The translations under genes and the position numbers were made by a program. Below are positions 34,973 to 43,996 of a stretch of 64,000 nt of DNA, piece after piece. A model generated the notes under the pieces. The model saw nothing but the letters and a program-made list of their open reading frames with translations, was not told where the DNA came from and did no database searches. Each line of letters opens with the position of its first letter. Positions within the stretch are counted from its first letter, which is position 1. Source of the stretch: Rahnella sp. AA (GTDB lineage: Bacteria; Pseudomonadota; Gammaproteobacteria; Enterobacterales; Enterobacteriaceae); contig NZ_PITQ01000014.1 in the NCBI RefSeq assembly GCF_002834385.1, positions 62,001-126,000 on the forward strand, written 5' to 3'.

Positions 34973-35950
34973 TTAGATTTTCTCCACAAGGCCAAAAAGC
35001 GATTGCCAGTCAGGATAACGGCGCGGGGAACTGCTGATTGCACAACCGGCAACGCGGACGCCCCATTGCAGCGCCGTGCCAGGCGGCAGGCCATAAATCA
35101 TCGCGGATAAAAATCCGGCGTTAAAGCTGTCCCCGGCCCCGATGGTATCGACCACCTCGACCGGTTCGGCGTGCTGGTGCAGTGTCAGGTCTTTTGCCCA
35201 CAGGCGTGCACCGTCCGGGCCGCATTTCGCCACGCAAAAAGCATTTTCTGCCATTTGAGTCAGCAACGTGCAAGCCGCGGCGTCCAGCGTGCCGGCACCG
35301 GCAAGCCCGAGGGTTTCGACTTCATTGAGCAGCAATGCGTCGCAGTATGGCAGCCATTGCGCGGCCTGTGCGCGCAGGGCGTCACTCCAGTCTTCCGGCG
35401 GCCAGCCGCTGTCGATACCCACCTTAAAACCCCGTGCTTTCAGCGCGGCCAGCAGTTGCGGATATCGGGCATAAAGCGCTGTACACAGCCAGGTGCCACA
35501 CAGTAAAACCCAGTCGCCGGGCTGAGCCGTTTCCGGCAATTGCGCCAGCACATCCTGCATGGAAAGGCGGACGATGTGCCCCTGATTGCTGAAGAACGTC
35601 CGTTCGTGATCGGGGTGCGTTACGCCAAACGTCAGCGACGTTTCACACTCGCAGGTCGGCCAGTACTGTGCACTTTGTGGAAATAAACCCGCCAGCCAGC
35701 CGGTGAACTGATCGTTGCCCTGATTCGCCACCAGACGATGAGGAACGTCCAGCGCCGCCAGCGCCAGTGCACAGTTTCCCGCTGAACCGCCGGGGCGCAG
35801 GGAACTGCTTTCGAGCATCGCTTCGGTGCCTTTTTTTGGCCATTCATGCAGCGTGCTCATGATCAAATCCACGTTAATGTTGCCCACCACATACAGCGTG
35901 GCGCGGGTGTCAGGTTTGGTCGTCATGGATGAGGATTCTCTGGTGTTCAT
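34973..35950 (-). CDS. PfkB-family carbohydrate kinase
   Basis: This ribokinase-family protein of about 325 residues has the N-terminal GNINVDLIM and GGSAGNCALALAALDV motifs and the C-terminal signature DTIGAGDSFNAGFLSA with the catalytic aspartate. It phosphorylates a sugar or sugar derivative in the cytoplasm. It lies inside a CUT1 ABC operon, so it probably phosphorylates the imported sugar. The ATG at 35950 has AAAGG six bases upstream and starts just after the permease stop. Confidence 0.87.
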   Translation of the reverse strand: MNTRESSSMTTKPDTRATLYVVGNINVDLIMSTLHEWPKKGTEAMLESSSLRPGGSAGNCALALAALDVPHRLVANQGNDQFTGWLAGLFPQSAQYWPTCECETSLTFGVTHPDHERTFFSNQGHIVRLSMQDVLAQLPETAQPGDWVLLCGTWLCTALYARYPQLLAALKARGFKVGIDSGWPPEDWSDALRAQAAQWLPYCDALLLNEVETLGLAGAGTLDAAACTLLTQMAENAFCVAKCGPDGARLWAKDLTLHQHAEPVEVVDTIGAGDSFNAGFLSAMIYGLPPGTALQWGVRVAGCAISSSPRRYPDWQSLFGLVEKI

Positions 35951-35952
35951 AA

Positions 35953-36792
35953 TCAGCCTTTGCTGCCGCCAGCAGTTAACCCGCCGACCAGTGTTTTTTG
36001 CAGCCAAAGTGCAATAAAGAGCGGCGGAATGGCCGCAAGGATACCGACGGCGGCAATCAGCCCGTCATCGGTGGCGCGCCCGGCGGTGAAACCGGCAATG
36101 GTGACCGGCAAGGTCTGGGCGTCGATATTGTTGGTAAACAGCAGGGCATAGAAAAATTCATCCCAGGCCAGCAGCCAGCCAAACATGGCTGAAGCGCCGA
36201 GTGCCGGTTTTGCCAGTGGCAGCGTAATGCGTAACAGCACCTGCCAGTAACGTAACCCGTCGAGGCGTGAGGCTTGTTCGATATCGACCGGCAAAGCGTC
36301 AAACTGGTTTTTCAGCATCCAGGTCAGGAACGGCAGGATCATCGAGCAATACACCAGAATCAGCCCGAGATGCGTGTTGAGCAGGGTCATTTTTTCCAGG
36401 ATGAAATAGAGCGGCAGGACGAAAGCCACCGGTGGCACCATATAAATGGCCAGGCTGCCAAACAGCCAGCCGTCGCGCCCCGGATAACGCGAGAAGCTGT
36501 ACGCCGCCGGGATCGCCAGCAGCAGCGAAATCAGTGTGGCACCGCAGGCGACCAGCAGGCTGTTACCGAGTGCATGCAAAAACAGCGCGCCCGGTTGCCC
36601 GGCCTGAAGCGTCAGCAGGCTGGCGTAACGGCTGAAATCCCAGTGGCGCGGCAGCCACTCCAGCGGAATGCGGGTCAGGTCTTCCGCCGAGCTGACGCTC
36701 ATCAGGAACATCCACACCAGCGGCGCAAGAATGGAGACTGCCAGGATCAGCGCCGCCAGATAGCGTAAAACGAGCCGGATTTTTTGTTTCAT
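35953..36792 (-). CDS. Sugar ABC transporter permease (MalG/UgpE type)
   Basis: This inner-membrane protein of about 279 residues has six membrane segments and the EAA motif (EQASRLDGLRYWQVLLRITLP shortened to ASRLDGLRYWQVLLRI). The ATG at 36792 overlaps the stop of the upstream permease by four bases. It pairs with that permease to form the CUT1 channel. Confidence 0.9.
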   Translation of the reverse strand: MKQKIRLVLRYLAALILAVSILAPLVWMFLMSVSSAEDLTRIPLEWLPRHWDFSRYASLLTLQAGQPGALFLHALGNSLLVACGATLISLLLAIPAAYSFSRYPGRDGWLFGSLAIYMVPPVAFVLPLYFILEKMTLLNTHLGLILVYCSMILPFLTWMLKNQFDALPVDIEQASRLDGLRYWQVLLRITLPLAKPALGASAMFGWLLAWDEFFYALLFTNNIDAQTLPVTIAGFTAGRATDDGLIAAVGILAAIPPLFIALWLQKTLVGGLTAGGSKG

Positions 36793-37691
36793 TCGGTGCT
36801 CCCTGAACGGCGCTGGCGCAATAACATCACCATATAAATCAAAATAAGCAGGGCACAAATCAGCGTCATGAGGATCGCGTAAGCGGCACCGCTGCCCGCG
36901 CGCAAATAGCTGAAGGACTCCTGATAGACGAAGAAGCTGACAGTTTTTGTGCTGTCGAGCGGGCCACCGCGGGTCATGACGTAAATGATGTCGAAGACCT
37001 TAAAGGCATCGATGGTGCGCAAAATGAGGGCGACGGCCAGCGGTGCGGCAATGGCCGGCAGAGTTATTTTGCGAAAGCGCCGAAACGCCGATGCGCCGTC
37101 GAGGCGCGCGGCCTCGAATAAATCTTCCGGGATGGTCTGCAGCGCCGCCAGCACCAGCAGAGTGATCAGCGGGTAGTTCTTCCAGATATCGGCAAACATC
37201 ACGGCGTTAATGGCCGAAGACGGGCTGCCGAGCCAGCTGCGGTAGGTATCGATCAGGCCAAGCTGTGAAAGCAGGGCGTTGATGCTGCCGTAATCCGGGT
37301 TAAAGTTCAGCCGCCACATGGTCGCGTTGACGATGGTCGGCAGCGCCCACGGCAAAATCACCAGCACGCGTAAGGCGCTGCGTCCCCAAAATTGCTGGTT
37401 AAGCAGCAGCGCAACCAGCACGCCGATAAAACCTTCGAAGATCACCGAAACCACGGTGAAATACAGTGTGCGCCAGAGTGCTGCACGAAAATCAGGATCG
37501 GTCAGCGCATAAATAAAGTTGTCGCTGCCCACCCAGTTGGGCGCAGAACCGTCGCCGATTAAACCGGCGTCGGTGAAGCTGAGCCACAGCGTGCGGGCCA
37601 GCGGCCAGGCGGTCAGCAGAAACATCATCAGAAGCATCGGGGCCAGAAGCACCCATGCCTGACGGCGCTCGCGTTGGGGTAAAGTCAACAT
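36789..37691 (-). CDS. Sugar ABC transporter permease (MalF/UgpA type)
   Basis: This 300-residue inner-membrane protein has about six membrane segments and the EAA loop EAARLDGASAFRRFRKITLP. The ATG at 37691 is preferred; a TTG two codons upstream is also open. It partners the permease gene directly downstream. Confidence 0.9.
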   Translation of the reverse strand: MLTLPQRERRQAWVLLAPMLLMMFLLTAWPLARTLWLSFTDAGLIGDGSAPNWVGSDNFIYALTDPDFRAALWRTLYFTVVSVIFEGFIGVLVALLLNQQFWGRSALRVLVILPWALPTIVNATMWRLNFNPDYGSINALLSQLGLIDTYRSWLGSPSSAINAVMFADIWKNYPLITLLVLAALQTIPEDLFEAARLDGASAFRRFRKITLPAIAAPLAVALILRTIDAFKVFDIIYVMTRGGPLDSTKTVSFFVYQESFSYLRAGSGAAYAILMTLICALLILIYMVMLLRQRRSGSTE

Positions 37692-37714
37692 ATTCAATTT
37701 CCGTGGTGTGGGTG

Positions 37715-37742
37715 CGCCCCGAATACCGGAATACCCGGGGCG
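37715..37742 (-). other. Intercistronic hairpin between binding protein and permease
   Basis: CGCCCCG and CGGGGCG form a strong stem with an internal CCGG-containing loop, 20 bases after the binding-protein stop. Placement like this commonly lets binding-protein mRNA accumulate over permease mRNA. Confidence 0.6.
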
Positions 37743-37761
37743 TTGTGTTGGCTTTAAAAAA

Positions 37762-39012
37762 TTAACGTAAACGGTCAGCGGCGGCGGTGGCGGCTTCCAT
37801 ACCGTCTTTCGCCGGGGTTTTACCCTGTAATACCGCCTGAATGTTCTGCTGCAAAATGTTCGACAGGCGTGAATAATCCGCCGTTACCGGGCGTGAGAGC
37901 ATCACGTTCAGCGAGACTTTTGCTGCTGCAATCAGGGCTTCCTGATCTTTCTGCACTGCCGGATCGTCATACGAAGATTTCCAGATTGGCAGGCTCAGTT
38001 TGGCGTATTTATCCTGCACCGGTTGTGACGTCATATAGCTGATGTATTCCCACGCCTGATCCGGATGCGCGCTGGCTTTCGCGATGCCCAGGCCCATTGA
38101 GCCGTTGACGCCCGACGCGCCGCCTGCGGTTTCGCCCGGTGCCGGGATGACACCCACGTCACCCGCCACTTTGCTCTGTTTCGGATCGTTGGCCATGTTG
38201 TACATGTACGTCCAGTTCAGCGCGAAGGCCGCATCGCCGTTGGAGAAGGACTTACGCACGTCTTCTTCCAGATATTCGCGGGAGTTCGGGTTGGTCAGCC
38301 CTTTATCCAGCGTTTCTTTCATGTAATTGATGGCTTTCATCGCGCCGGAGTTGGTGAAGTTCAGCTTGCCGTCTTTGTAGAAATCGCCTTTAAACGCGGA
38401 AACCAGCGTGGTGTAGTCGCACAGCAAGGCTTCCGATTGTGACCAGCTCCAGACCAGCGGGTATTTCACGATGCCTTTTTCTTTCAGGATTTCAGACTGT
38501 TTCTCGACATCGGCCCAGGTTGCCGGCGGGGTAGTGATCCCGGCTTTTGCCAGCATGGCTTTGTTGTAATACAGATATTTGGTGTCGAGGATCCACGGCA
38601 TGCCCCAGCGCTTGTCTTTGTAGGTCACGGTGGAAATCGCACCGTCGAAAACCTTGCTGCTTTCATCAGCGGGAATACGCGCCGTGACATCCTGCAACAA
38701 GCCGTATTTGTTGAATTCGGCAGGCCAGATCGCATCAAACAACACTACGTCATAACCTTTGTCACCGGCACCGCGCGCTGCCACGATTTTGTCGTGCAGG
38801 GCTTCGTAAGGGACAAATTCCAGATTCACTTTGATATCCGGATGCTGTTTGGTGAAATCAGCGGTCATCGCGCGGATATCCGCTTCGCTGTACGCCGCCT
38901 GGGTCATAAACAGAGCACTGAGGGTGGTTTCAGCCAGTGCGCTGGCGGAATATCCCAGAGTGAGGGCAGAGAGGGCGCACAGGGTGGCCGCAGGGGTAAA
39001 TCGTAGGCTCAT
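37762..39012 (-). CDS. Sugar ABC periplasmic substrate-binding protein (CUT1, family 1)
   Basis: This protein of about 416 residues has a signal peptide ending near ALA (residue 27). A family-1 solute-binding fold follows, with FTKQHPDIKVNLEFVPYE, FDAIWPAEFNKYGLLQD and KDKRWGMPWILDTKYLYYNK-type segments (the last given as GMPWILDTKYLYYN). CGGAG lies eight bases before the ATG at 39012, which decides that start over the ATG six bases upstream. Ligand unknown; the family binds mono- and oligosaccharides or glycerol-phosphate. First gene of the operon ending at 33878. Confidence 0.9.
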   Translation of the reverse strand: MSLRFTPAATLCALSALTLGYSASALAETTLSALFMTQAAYSEADIRAMTADFTKQHPDIKVNLEFVPYEALHDKIVAARGAGDKGYDVVLFDAIWPAEFNKYGLLQDVTARIPADESSKVFDGAISTVTYKDKRWGMPWILDTKYLYYNKAMLAKAGITTPPATWADVEKQSEILKEKGIVKYPLVWSWSQSEALLCDYTTLVSAFKGDFYKDGKLNFTNSGAMKAINYMKETLDKGLTNPNSREYLEEDVRKSFSNGDAAFALNWTYMYNMANDPKQSKVAGDVGVIPAPGETAGGASGVNGSMGLGIAKASAHPDQAWEYISYMTSQPVQDKYAKLSLPIWKSSYDDPAVQKDQEALIAAAKVSLNVMLSRPVTADYSRLSNILQQNIQAVLQGKTPAKDGMEAATAAADRLR

Positions 39013-39043
39013 CGTCATTCTCCGAAACAGGGTTAGGTTTATT

Positions 39044-39066
39044 AAATCAATTTGATTGCTTTAATC
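39044..39066. promoter_or_regulatory. Putative ROK-regulator operator, copy 1
   Basis: AATCAA-T-TTGATT palindrome within a 23-base segment that continues GCTTTAATC. It lies 32 bases upstream of the binding-protein start. The same 23 bases, with one change, recur at 39255-39277. Confidence 0.65.
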
Positions 39067-39254
39067 GGTTAAAAAAAGTGGGATGACCATTTCTGGTAAC
39101 CCCTGCGTCCCTGCCGGATGATTACTTTGCTACTGGGGCTCAATATGAATCTTAAAAACAGCTGAAAACGAATAGTGACTGGCAATTATTATTAACATAC
39201 CAATAACATTCAAAGCTGTGATGGCACCGTCAAATCCATATCATCGTATTAATA

Positions 39255-39277
39255 AAATCAATTTGATTGCTGTAATC
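39255..39277. promoter_or_regulatory. Putative ROK-regulator operator, copy 2
   Basis: This direct copy of the segment at 39044-39066 differs at one of 23 positions and lies 39 bases before the ROK gene start. Two identical palindromes 211 bases apart, each near one of two divergent genes, fit a shared repressor that controls both. Confidence 0.65.
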
Positions 39278-39315
39278 ACTCTCCGCATACTGCCCTCAGG
39301 GTTTTCTCAGCGGGG

Positions 39316-40497
39316 ATGTACGTGATAACAACTTCTGGCACCAATCTTGAGCACGCCCGTGCTCACAATCGTCGGGTGGTGATTGAAGCCATTCGCCTCA
39401 ATGGTGAACTCACCCGTGCCGAAATTGCCCGGCTCACCTCACTCACGCCACAAACTGTTTCCAACATTGCGACCGAACTTGAGCAGGCTGGCATTCTTTC
39501 CTCCCACCTGCCGCGTCGTGCGGGAGGGCGCGGTCAACCAGCAACGCCACTGACACTCAATCCTGACAGCGCCTATTCCATCGGCATCCATCTTGATCAT
39601 CAGTCGCTGCTGATTGTGCTGGTTGATCTCACCGGGACAGTTCGCTTTCGCAAACTCATCTCCGTGCAGAAACCACAGCCAGAGCCCACGCTGGCCCTTA
39701 TCAGTCAGGTACTGCAAGAAATGCGCCAACAGGTAAAGATCGACTGGCGCAAGATTTTAGGCGTTGGCGTGGTGATGCCGGGGCCGTTTGGCGTCGAGGG
39801 GATTTCCTCACAAGGCCCCACCACGCTGCACGGCTGGGATGATGTGGATATTGAGGCGCGGCTGAGCGCGGCGACAGGCTGGCCGGTGCGGCTGGAAAAT
39901 GACGCAACGGTGGCGGCTATTGGCGAACGTTTTCACGGCGTCGCTAAGCAATTATCATCATTTGTCTATCTGTATATTGGCACCGGGCTGGGTGCGGGTA
40001 TCTTCACCGACGGGCGAATTTATACCGGTCATGCACACAATGCGGGCGAAGTCGGCCACATTGTGGTGCAACCGGGCGGACGCGAATGCTATTGCGGTAA
40101 CAAGGGGTGTCTGGAACGCTATGTTTCGTTACAGGCGGCTTACGAAGCTTGCGGTCTGGATCCGATGTCGGCGAAACCGGAAGACCTGCTGAACGTTGAT
40201 GAAGCGCTGTTCGATAAATGGCTGGATACCGCTGTCGAACCGGCACTTCAGGCCATCAACATTATGGAATGCGTGTTCGATGCCCAGAGCGTGATTATTG
40301 GCGGCACAATGCCGAAACTGCTGGTGGAAAAGTTGATTAAACGGCTGACGCCGCTGTACAGTTCGGTACGAAGCCGCTATGCGCAAACGGCGAGAATTCG
40401 CCTGGGCATGTCCGGCAGTGATACCCCGGCACTGGGTGCGGCGGCGCTGCCCATCTTTGATGAATTCAATCCGCAATATGAGGTGTTGCTGAAGTAA
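39316..40497 (+). CDS. ROK-family transcriptional regulator
   Basis: This 393-residue protein has an N-terminal winged helix-turn-helix (LTRAEIARLTSLTPQTVSNI, residues 34-53) and a ROK sugar-kinase-like domain. The latter has GIGTGLG-type residues (YIGTGLGAGIF) and the zinc motif GEVGHIVVQPGG...CYCGNKGCLE. It resembles NagC/Mlc/XylR-type repressors whose inducer is a sugar or sugar phosphate. It is divergent from the CUT1/PfkB operon and probably represses it. A GTG two codons downstream is an alternative start with better spacing to GGGG. Confidence 0.9.
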   Translation: MYVITTSGTNLEHARAHNRRVVIEAIRLNGELTRAEIARLTSLTPQTVSNIATELEQAGILSSHLPRRAGGRGQPATPLTLNPDSAYSIGIHLDHQSLLIVLVDLTGTVRFRKLISVQKPQPEPTLALISQVLQEMRQQVKIDWRKILGVGVVMPGPFGVEGISSQGPTTLHGWDDVDIEARLSAATGWPVRLENDATVAAIGERFHGVAKQLSSFVYLYIGTGLGAGIFTDGRIYTGHAHNAGEVGHIVVQPGGRECYCGNKGCLERYVSLQAAYEACGLDPMSAKPEDLLNVDEALFDKWLDTAVEPALQAINIMECVFDAQSVIIGGTMPKLLVEKLIKRLTPLYSSVRSRYAQTARIRLGMSGSDTPALGAAALPIFDEFNPQYEVLLK

Positions 40498-40518
40498 TCT
40501 GAAAAAGCATCCGGATGG

Positions 40519-40536
40519 TCTGACCGTTTGGTCAGA
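40519..40536. promoter_or_regulatory. RutR-like operator upstream of guaD
   Basis: TCTGACC-GTTT-GGTCAGA is a perfect inverted repeat with 7-base arms, close to the RutR consensus TTGACCAnnTGGTCAA as I recall it. It lies 70 bases before guaD, whose operon encodes a RutR-like TetR regulator. Confidence 0.65.
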
Positions 40537-40605
40537 TTTGGCATAAGCTTTGCAAACATTCTGTTATCAATCGTGAATGAGAATGTTGCAGAGAAGGTAA
40601 ATGCC

Positions 40606-41958
40606 ATGAGTCAGATTATCACCCGCGCAGTCCGTGGAAATTTCTTCGATATCCGAGAGCCGGTGTTACGGCCGGAAGATCTCGATGCGCAGGTGCGTTA
40701 TATCGAAGACGGGCTGATGTTGCTCAGCGGGGGTCATATCGTCTGGCTGGGCGAATGGCAGGAGGGCGAGGAAAAACTGGCCTGCGCACGCAAAACGGCC
40801 GATCTGAAAATTGATGATTACCGCGATAAACTGATTGTCCCCGGCTTTATCGATACGCATATTCACTACCCGCAAACCGAAATGATCGGTGCGTACGGCG
40901 AGCAACTGCTTGAGTGGCTGACGCGCTACACTTTCCCGACCGAACAGCAATATCACTGCGCTGATTACGCGAAGCGCATGTCGAAATTCTTCATTAATCA
41001 GTTACTGCTCAACGGCACCACTACCGCGCTGGTGTTTGGCACCGTGCACCCGCAGTCGGTCGATGCGCTGTTTAAAGAGGCCTCGGACATCAATATGCGG
41101 CTGGTGGCGGGTAAAGTCATGATGGACAAAAATGCCCCCGACGCACTGCTGGAAACGCCCGAACAAAGTGAAACCGATACGCGGCAGCTCATTAAGCGCT
41201 GGCATAACCGTCAGCGTCTGAGTTATGCGCTGACACCACGTTTTGCGCCGACATCTTCGCCTGAGCTGCTGCAAAAAGTCCGCCTGCTTAAACAGGAGTT
41301 TCCGGACGTGTATCTGCATACCCATCTCAGCGAAAACGTGGCGGAACTGTCGTGGGTAAAGGAGATGCATCCTGAGCATCAGCACTATCTCGACGTTTAC
41401 CATCAGTACGGCCTGACCGGTGAACGCTGTGTGTTCGCGCACTGTCTGCATCTTGATGACAGTGAGTGGGACTGTCTGCACGACACCGACTCCACGATTG
41501 CCTTTTGCCCGACGTCCAATCTGTTTCTCGGCAGTGGCCTGTTTAATCTGCAAAAATCCTGGCAAAAACAGGTGCGGGTTGGCATGGGCACTGATGTGGG
41601 AGCTGGCACCACGTTCAACATGCTGGAAACACTTCTGGAAGCCTACAAGGTCGGACAGTTACAGCGCTACCGGCTGTCTGCTTTCGAAGCTTTTTATCAC
41701 GCGACGCTGGGCGGTGCCCGGTCGCTACATCTTGATGACAAAATCGGTAATTTCAACACCGGCAAAGAGGCTGATTTCGTGGTGCTCGAGCCGGGCGTCA
41801 GCGCGTTACAGAAACTCCGTGCGTCAAACAGCAAAACACTGGCCGAGAAGCTGTTTGTGCTGATGACACTCGGTGACGATCGCAATGTTTACTGCACGTA
41901 TATCGATGGCGAGCTGGCCTGTGAACGGGACGCTCAGCAAGGGGATTTGCCAGCATGA
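40606..41958 (+). CDS. guaD: Guanine deaminase
   Basis: This amidohydrolase of about 450 residues converts guanine to xanthine. The zinc-binding DTHIHYPQTEMIG (HxH) near residue 85, HTHLSEN, FAHCLHLDD and the aspartate in GMGTDVGAGTTFNM are present, and the last segment is characteristic of GuaD. The frame is open upstream to 40528, but the ATG at 40606 is preferred because GAGAAGG lies upstream and the family N-terminus starts there. First gene of a purine-catabolic operon; its product xanthine is the substrate of XdhABC encoded downstream. Its stop overlaps the next start (ATGA). Confidence 0.93.
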   Translation: MSQIITRAVRGNFFDIREPVLRPEDLDAQVRYIEDGLMLLSGGHIVWLGEWQEGEEKLACARKTADLKIDDYRDKLIVPGFIDTHIHYPQTEMIGAYGEQLLEWLTRYTFPTEQQYHCADYAKRMSKFFINQLLLNGTTTALVFGTVHPQSVDALFKEASDINMRLVAGKVMMDKNAPDALLETPEQSETDTRQLIKRWHNRQRLSYALTPRFAPTSSPELLQKVRLLKQEFPDVYLHTHLSENVAELSWVKEMHPEHQHYLDVYHQYGLTGERCVFAHCLHLDDSEWDCLHDTDSTIAFCPTSNLFLGSGLFNLQKSWQKQVRVGMGTDVGAGTTFNMLETLLEAYKVGQLQRYRLSAFEAFYHATLGGARSLHLDDKIGNFNTGKEADFVVLEPGVSALQKLRASNSKTLAEKLFVLMTLGDDRNVYCTYIDGELACERDAQQGDLPA

Positions 41959-42593
41959 TGAACAATGATACGGGCGGTAAGGTCCGCATAGCGCGCGAAC
42001 GCACGCTGGAAAATATCCACGCAGCAGCGATCGCCGAGTTCAGTGAGAAAGGTTTTCAGGGGGCGACCACGCAGGCGATTGCGCAGCGTGCGGGGATCAA
42101 AAAGGCCCAGCTACATTACTACATCGCCGGGAAAGAGGAGCTCTACGAAGAGTTGCTGCAAAAAGTGCTTAAGGTCTGGGGCGATATCATTCAGTTTGAC
42201 CCGTCTCTCAGCGAACCCGAAGACGTACTCCGCCGCTATATCCGCAATAAACTGAATTTTTCATTCGACCAGCCGGAGCTTTCGCGCATTTTCACCAGCG
42301 AAGTGCTTGGCGGGGGGCACTATTTACATAAGTACTGGCCGCAGGCAACGCAAAATATCATTGGCAAAGAAAACCTGATCCATCAGTGGATTGTGCAGGG
42401 GAAAATTCGTCCGCTGGATGCGCGTCTGTTCATCATGCATATCTGGGCCGTGACACAGTATTACGCGGATTTTGCGGTACAGGTAAAACACATGTATGGC
42501 AATTTCGACGGCGATACGCAGGCGCGGGAACACATTATTGATGAAGTCACGACACTGATTCTGAACGGGTGTAAGACAGGAGACGGCGTATGA
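41955..42593 (+). CDS. TetR-family regulator, RutR-like
   Basis: This 212-residue regulator has a TetR helix-turn-helix (GATTQAIAQRAGIKKAQLHYY) and a C-terminal domain like RutR/YcdC (YWPQATQNIIGKENLIHQWI). RutR in E. coli senses pyrimidines and controls purine and pyrimidine genes. Its place between guaD and xdhA, with overlapping start and stop codons on both sides, shows it is made from the same mRNA and probably controls it through the palindrome at 40519. Confidence 0.87.
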   Translation: MMNNDTGGKVRIARERTLENIHAAAIAEFSEKGFQGATTQAIAQRAGIKKAQLHYYIAGKEELYEELLQKVLKVWGDIIQFDPSLSEPEDVLRRYIRNKLNFSFDQPELSRIFTSEVLGGGHYLHKYWPQATQNIIGKENLIHQWIVQGKIRPLDARLFIMHIWAVTQYYADFAVQVKHMYGNFDGDTQAREHIIDEVTTLILNGCKTGDGV

Positions 42594-43996
42594 TCCAATT
42601 TTTGATGAACGGCAGGATCCACACCGAAACGGATCTGCCCGCCGACACCACGGTTTTACAATACCTGCGCCGTGACGCCGGGCGTTGCGGAACGAAAGAG
42701 GGCTGTGCTTCCGGTGATTGCGGCGCCTGTACCGTTGTACTGGCTGAACCGGAAGGCGATACGCTGAAGTATCGCACCGTCAATGCCTGCCTGACTTTTA
42801 TGCCCGCCATCCAGGGTAAGCAGCTGATCACGGTAGAAGATCTCAGGCATCGCGGCGAGCTGCATCACGTCCAGCAGGCCATGGTCGATCATCACGCCTC
42901 ACAGTGCGGCTTTTGTACGCCAGGTTTTGTGATGTCCCTTTTTGCACTGGAAAAGCAAAAAAATGCGTTTGATGTGACGCATACGCAGCACGCGCTTTCC
43001 GGTAATCTCTGCCGCTGCACCGGCTACAGGCCGATCATGGCCGCCGCTCAGGCAATTTGCGAAGCGCCGCAGCCCGATCAGTTTGATGCCGATACGCAGC
43101 GTACGCTGGAAAAACTCCGGTCGATTTCTACATCGGAACAACCTGTCACTGTTGAGCAACTTGCAGAGCGCTACCTTGCTGAGCCAGATTCCCGTCTGGT
43201 GGCGGGCGGAACCGATCTGGCGCTCGAGGTCACACAACGTTATCAGCGGCTCCCGAAACTGATTTCACTCAGCCATATTGCCGGGCTGAAAGAAATTACG
43301 CTGACCGGTCAGGCTATTCATATCGGCGCAGCGGCACCGCTCAGCGAATGCCTGCCGGTGTTACACCGTGAATTCCCGGAGTTTGGCGAACTGCTGGAAC
43401 GCTTCGCCTCGCAGCAAATCCGTAATCAGGGCACATTTGGCGGTAACATTGCTAACGCTTCCCCAATCGGCGATGGCGGGCCGGTATTGCTGGCGCTCGG
43501 AGCATCACTGCTGCTGCGCTGCGGGACACAACAGCGCAAATTGCCGCTCGATCAGTTCTTCCTCGGCTACCGCAAAACGGCCTTGCAGCCCGGCGAATTT
43601 ATCGAACAAATCCGCATCCCGCGCGTCACTGCTGCGGCCCGCCAATTGCGGGTTTATAAAGTCTCGAAACGGCTGGAGGACGATATTTCTGCCGTCTGCG
43701 CTGCCATACAGATCGAAATCCAAAATGGTGTGGTGGCCCATGTGCGCATTGCCTTTGGCGGCATGGCTGAAGTGGCGAAACGTGCGGCCTGCTGCGAGGC
43801 ACAACTCCTAGGAAAACCCTGGCAGACCGCAACGGTTGAGCTGGCCTGTCAGGCGCTGGAACTGGATTTCACGCCAATCAGCGATTTTCGCGCCAGCCGT
43901 GAATACCGTATGCAGGTAGCGAAAAATCTGCTGCGCCGCTGTCATATCGAAATGACATCTCCGGAAACACTGATGCGGGTAACTCACTATGTCTGA
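42590..43996 (+). CDS. xdhA: Xanthine dehydrogenase small subunit XdhA (FeS/FAD)
   Basis: This 468-residue subunit has the first [2Fe-2S] cluster in CGTKEGCASGDCGAC and the second in CGFCTPGF with LCRCTGYRP. An FAD-binding domain follows from about residue 180 (VAGGTDLALEV, GGNIANASPIGDG). It passes electrons from the molybdenum subunit to NAD. The start overlaps the regulator stop by four bases, and its stop overlaps xdhB by eight. Confidence 0.94.
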   Translation: MIQFLMNGRIHTETDLPADTTVLQYLRRDAGRCGTKEGCASGDCGACTVVLAEPEGDTLKYRTVNACLTFMPAIQGKQLITVEDLRHRGELHHVQQAMVDHHASQCGFCTPGFVMSLFALEKQKNAFDVTHTQHALSGNLCRCTGYRPIMAAAQAICEAPQPDQFDADTQRTLEKLRSISTSEQPVTVEQLAERYLAEPDSRLVAGGTDLALEVTQRYQRLPKLISLSHIAGLKEITLTGQAIHIGAAAPLSECLPVLHREFPEFGELLERFASQQIRNQGTFGGNIANASPIGDGGPVLLALGASLLLRCGTQQRKLPLDQFFLGYRKTALQPGEFIEQIRIPRVTAAARQLRVYKVSKRLEDDISAVCAAIQIEIQNGVVAHVRIAFGGMAEVAKRAACCEAQLLGKPWQTATVELACQALELDFTPISDFRASREYRMQVAKNLLRRCHIEMTSPETLMRVTHYV

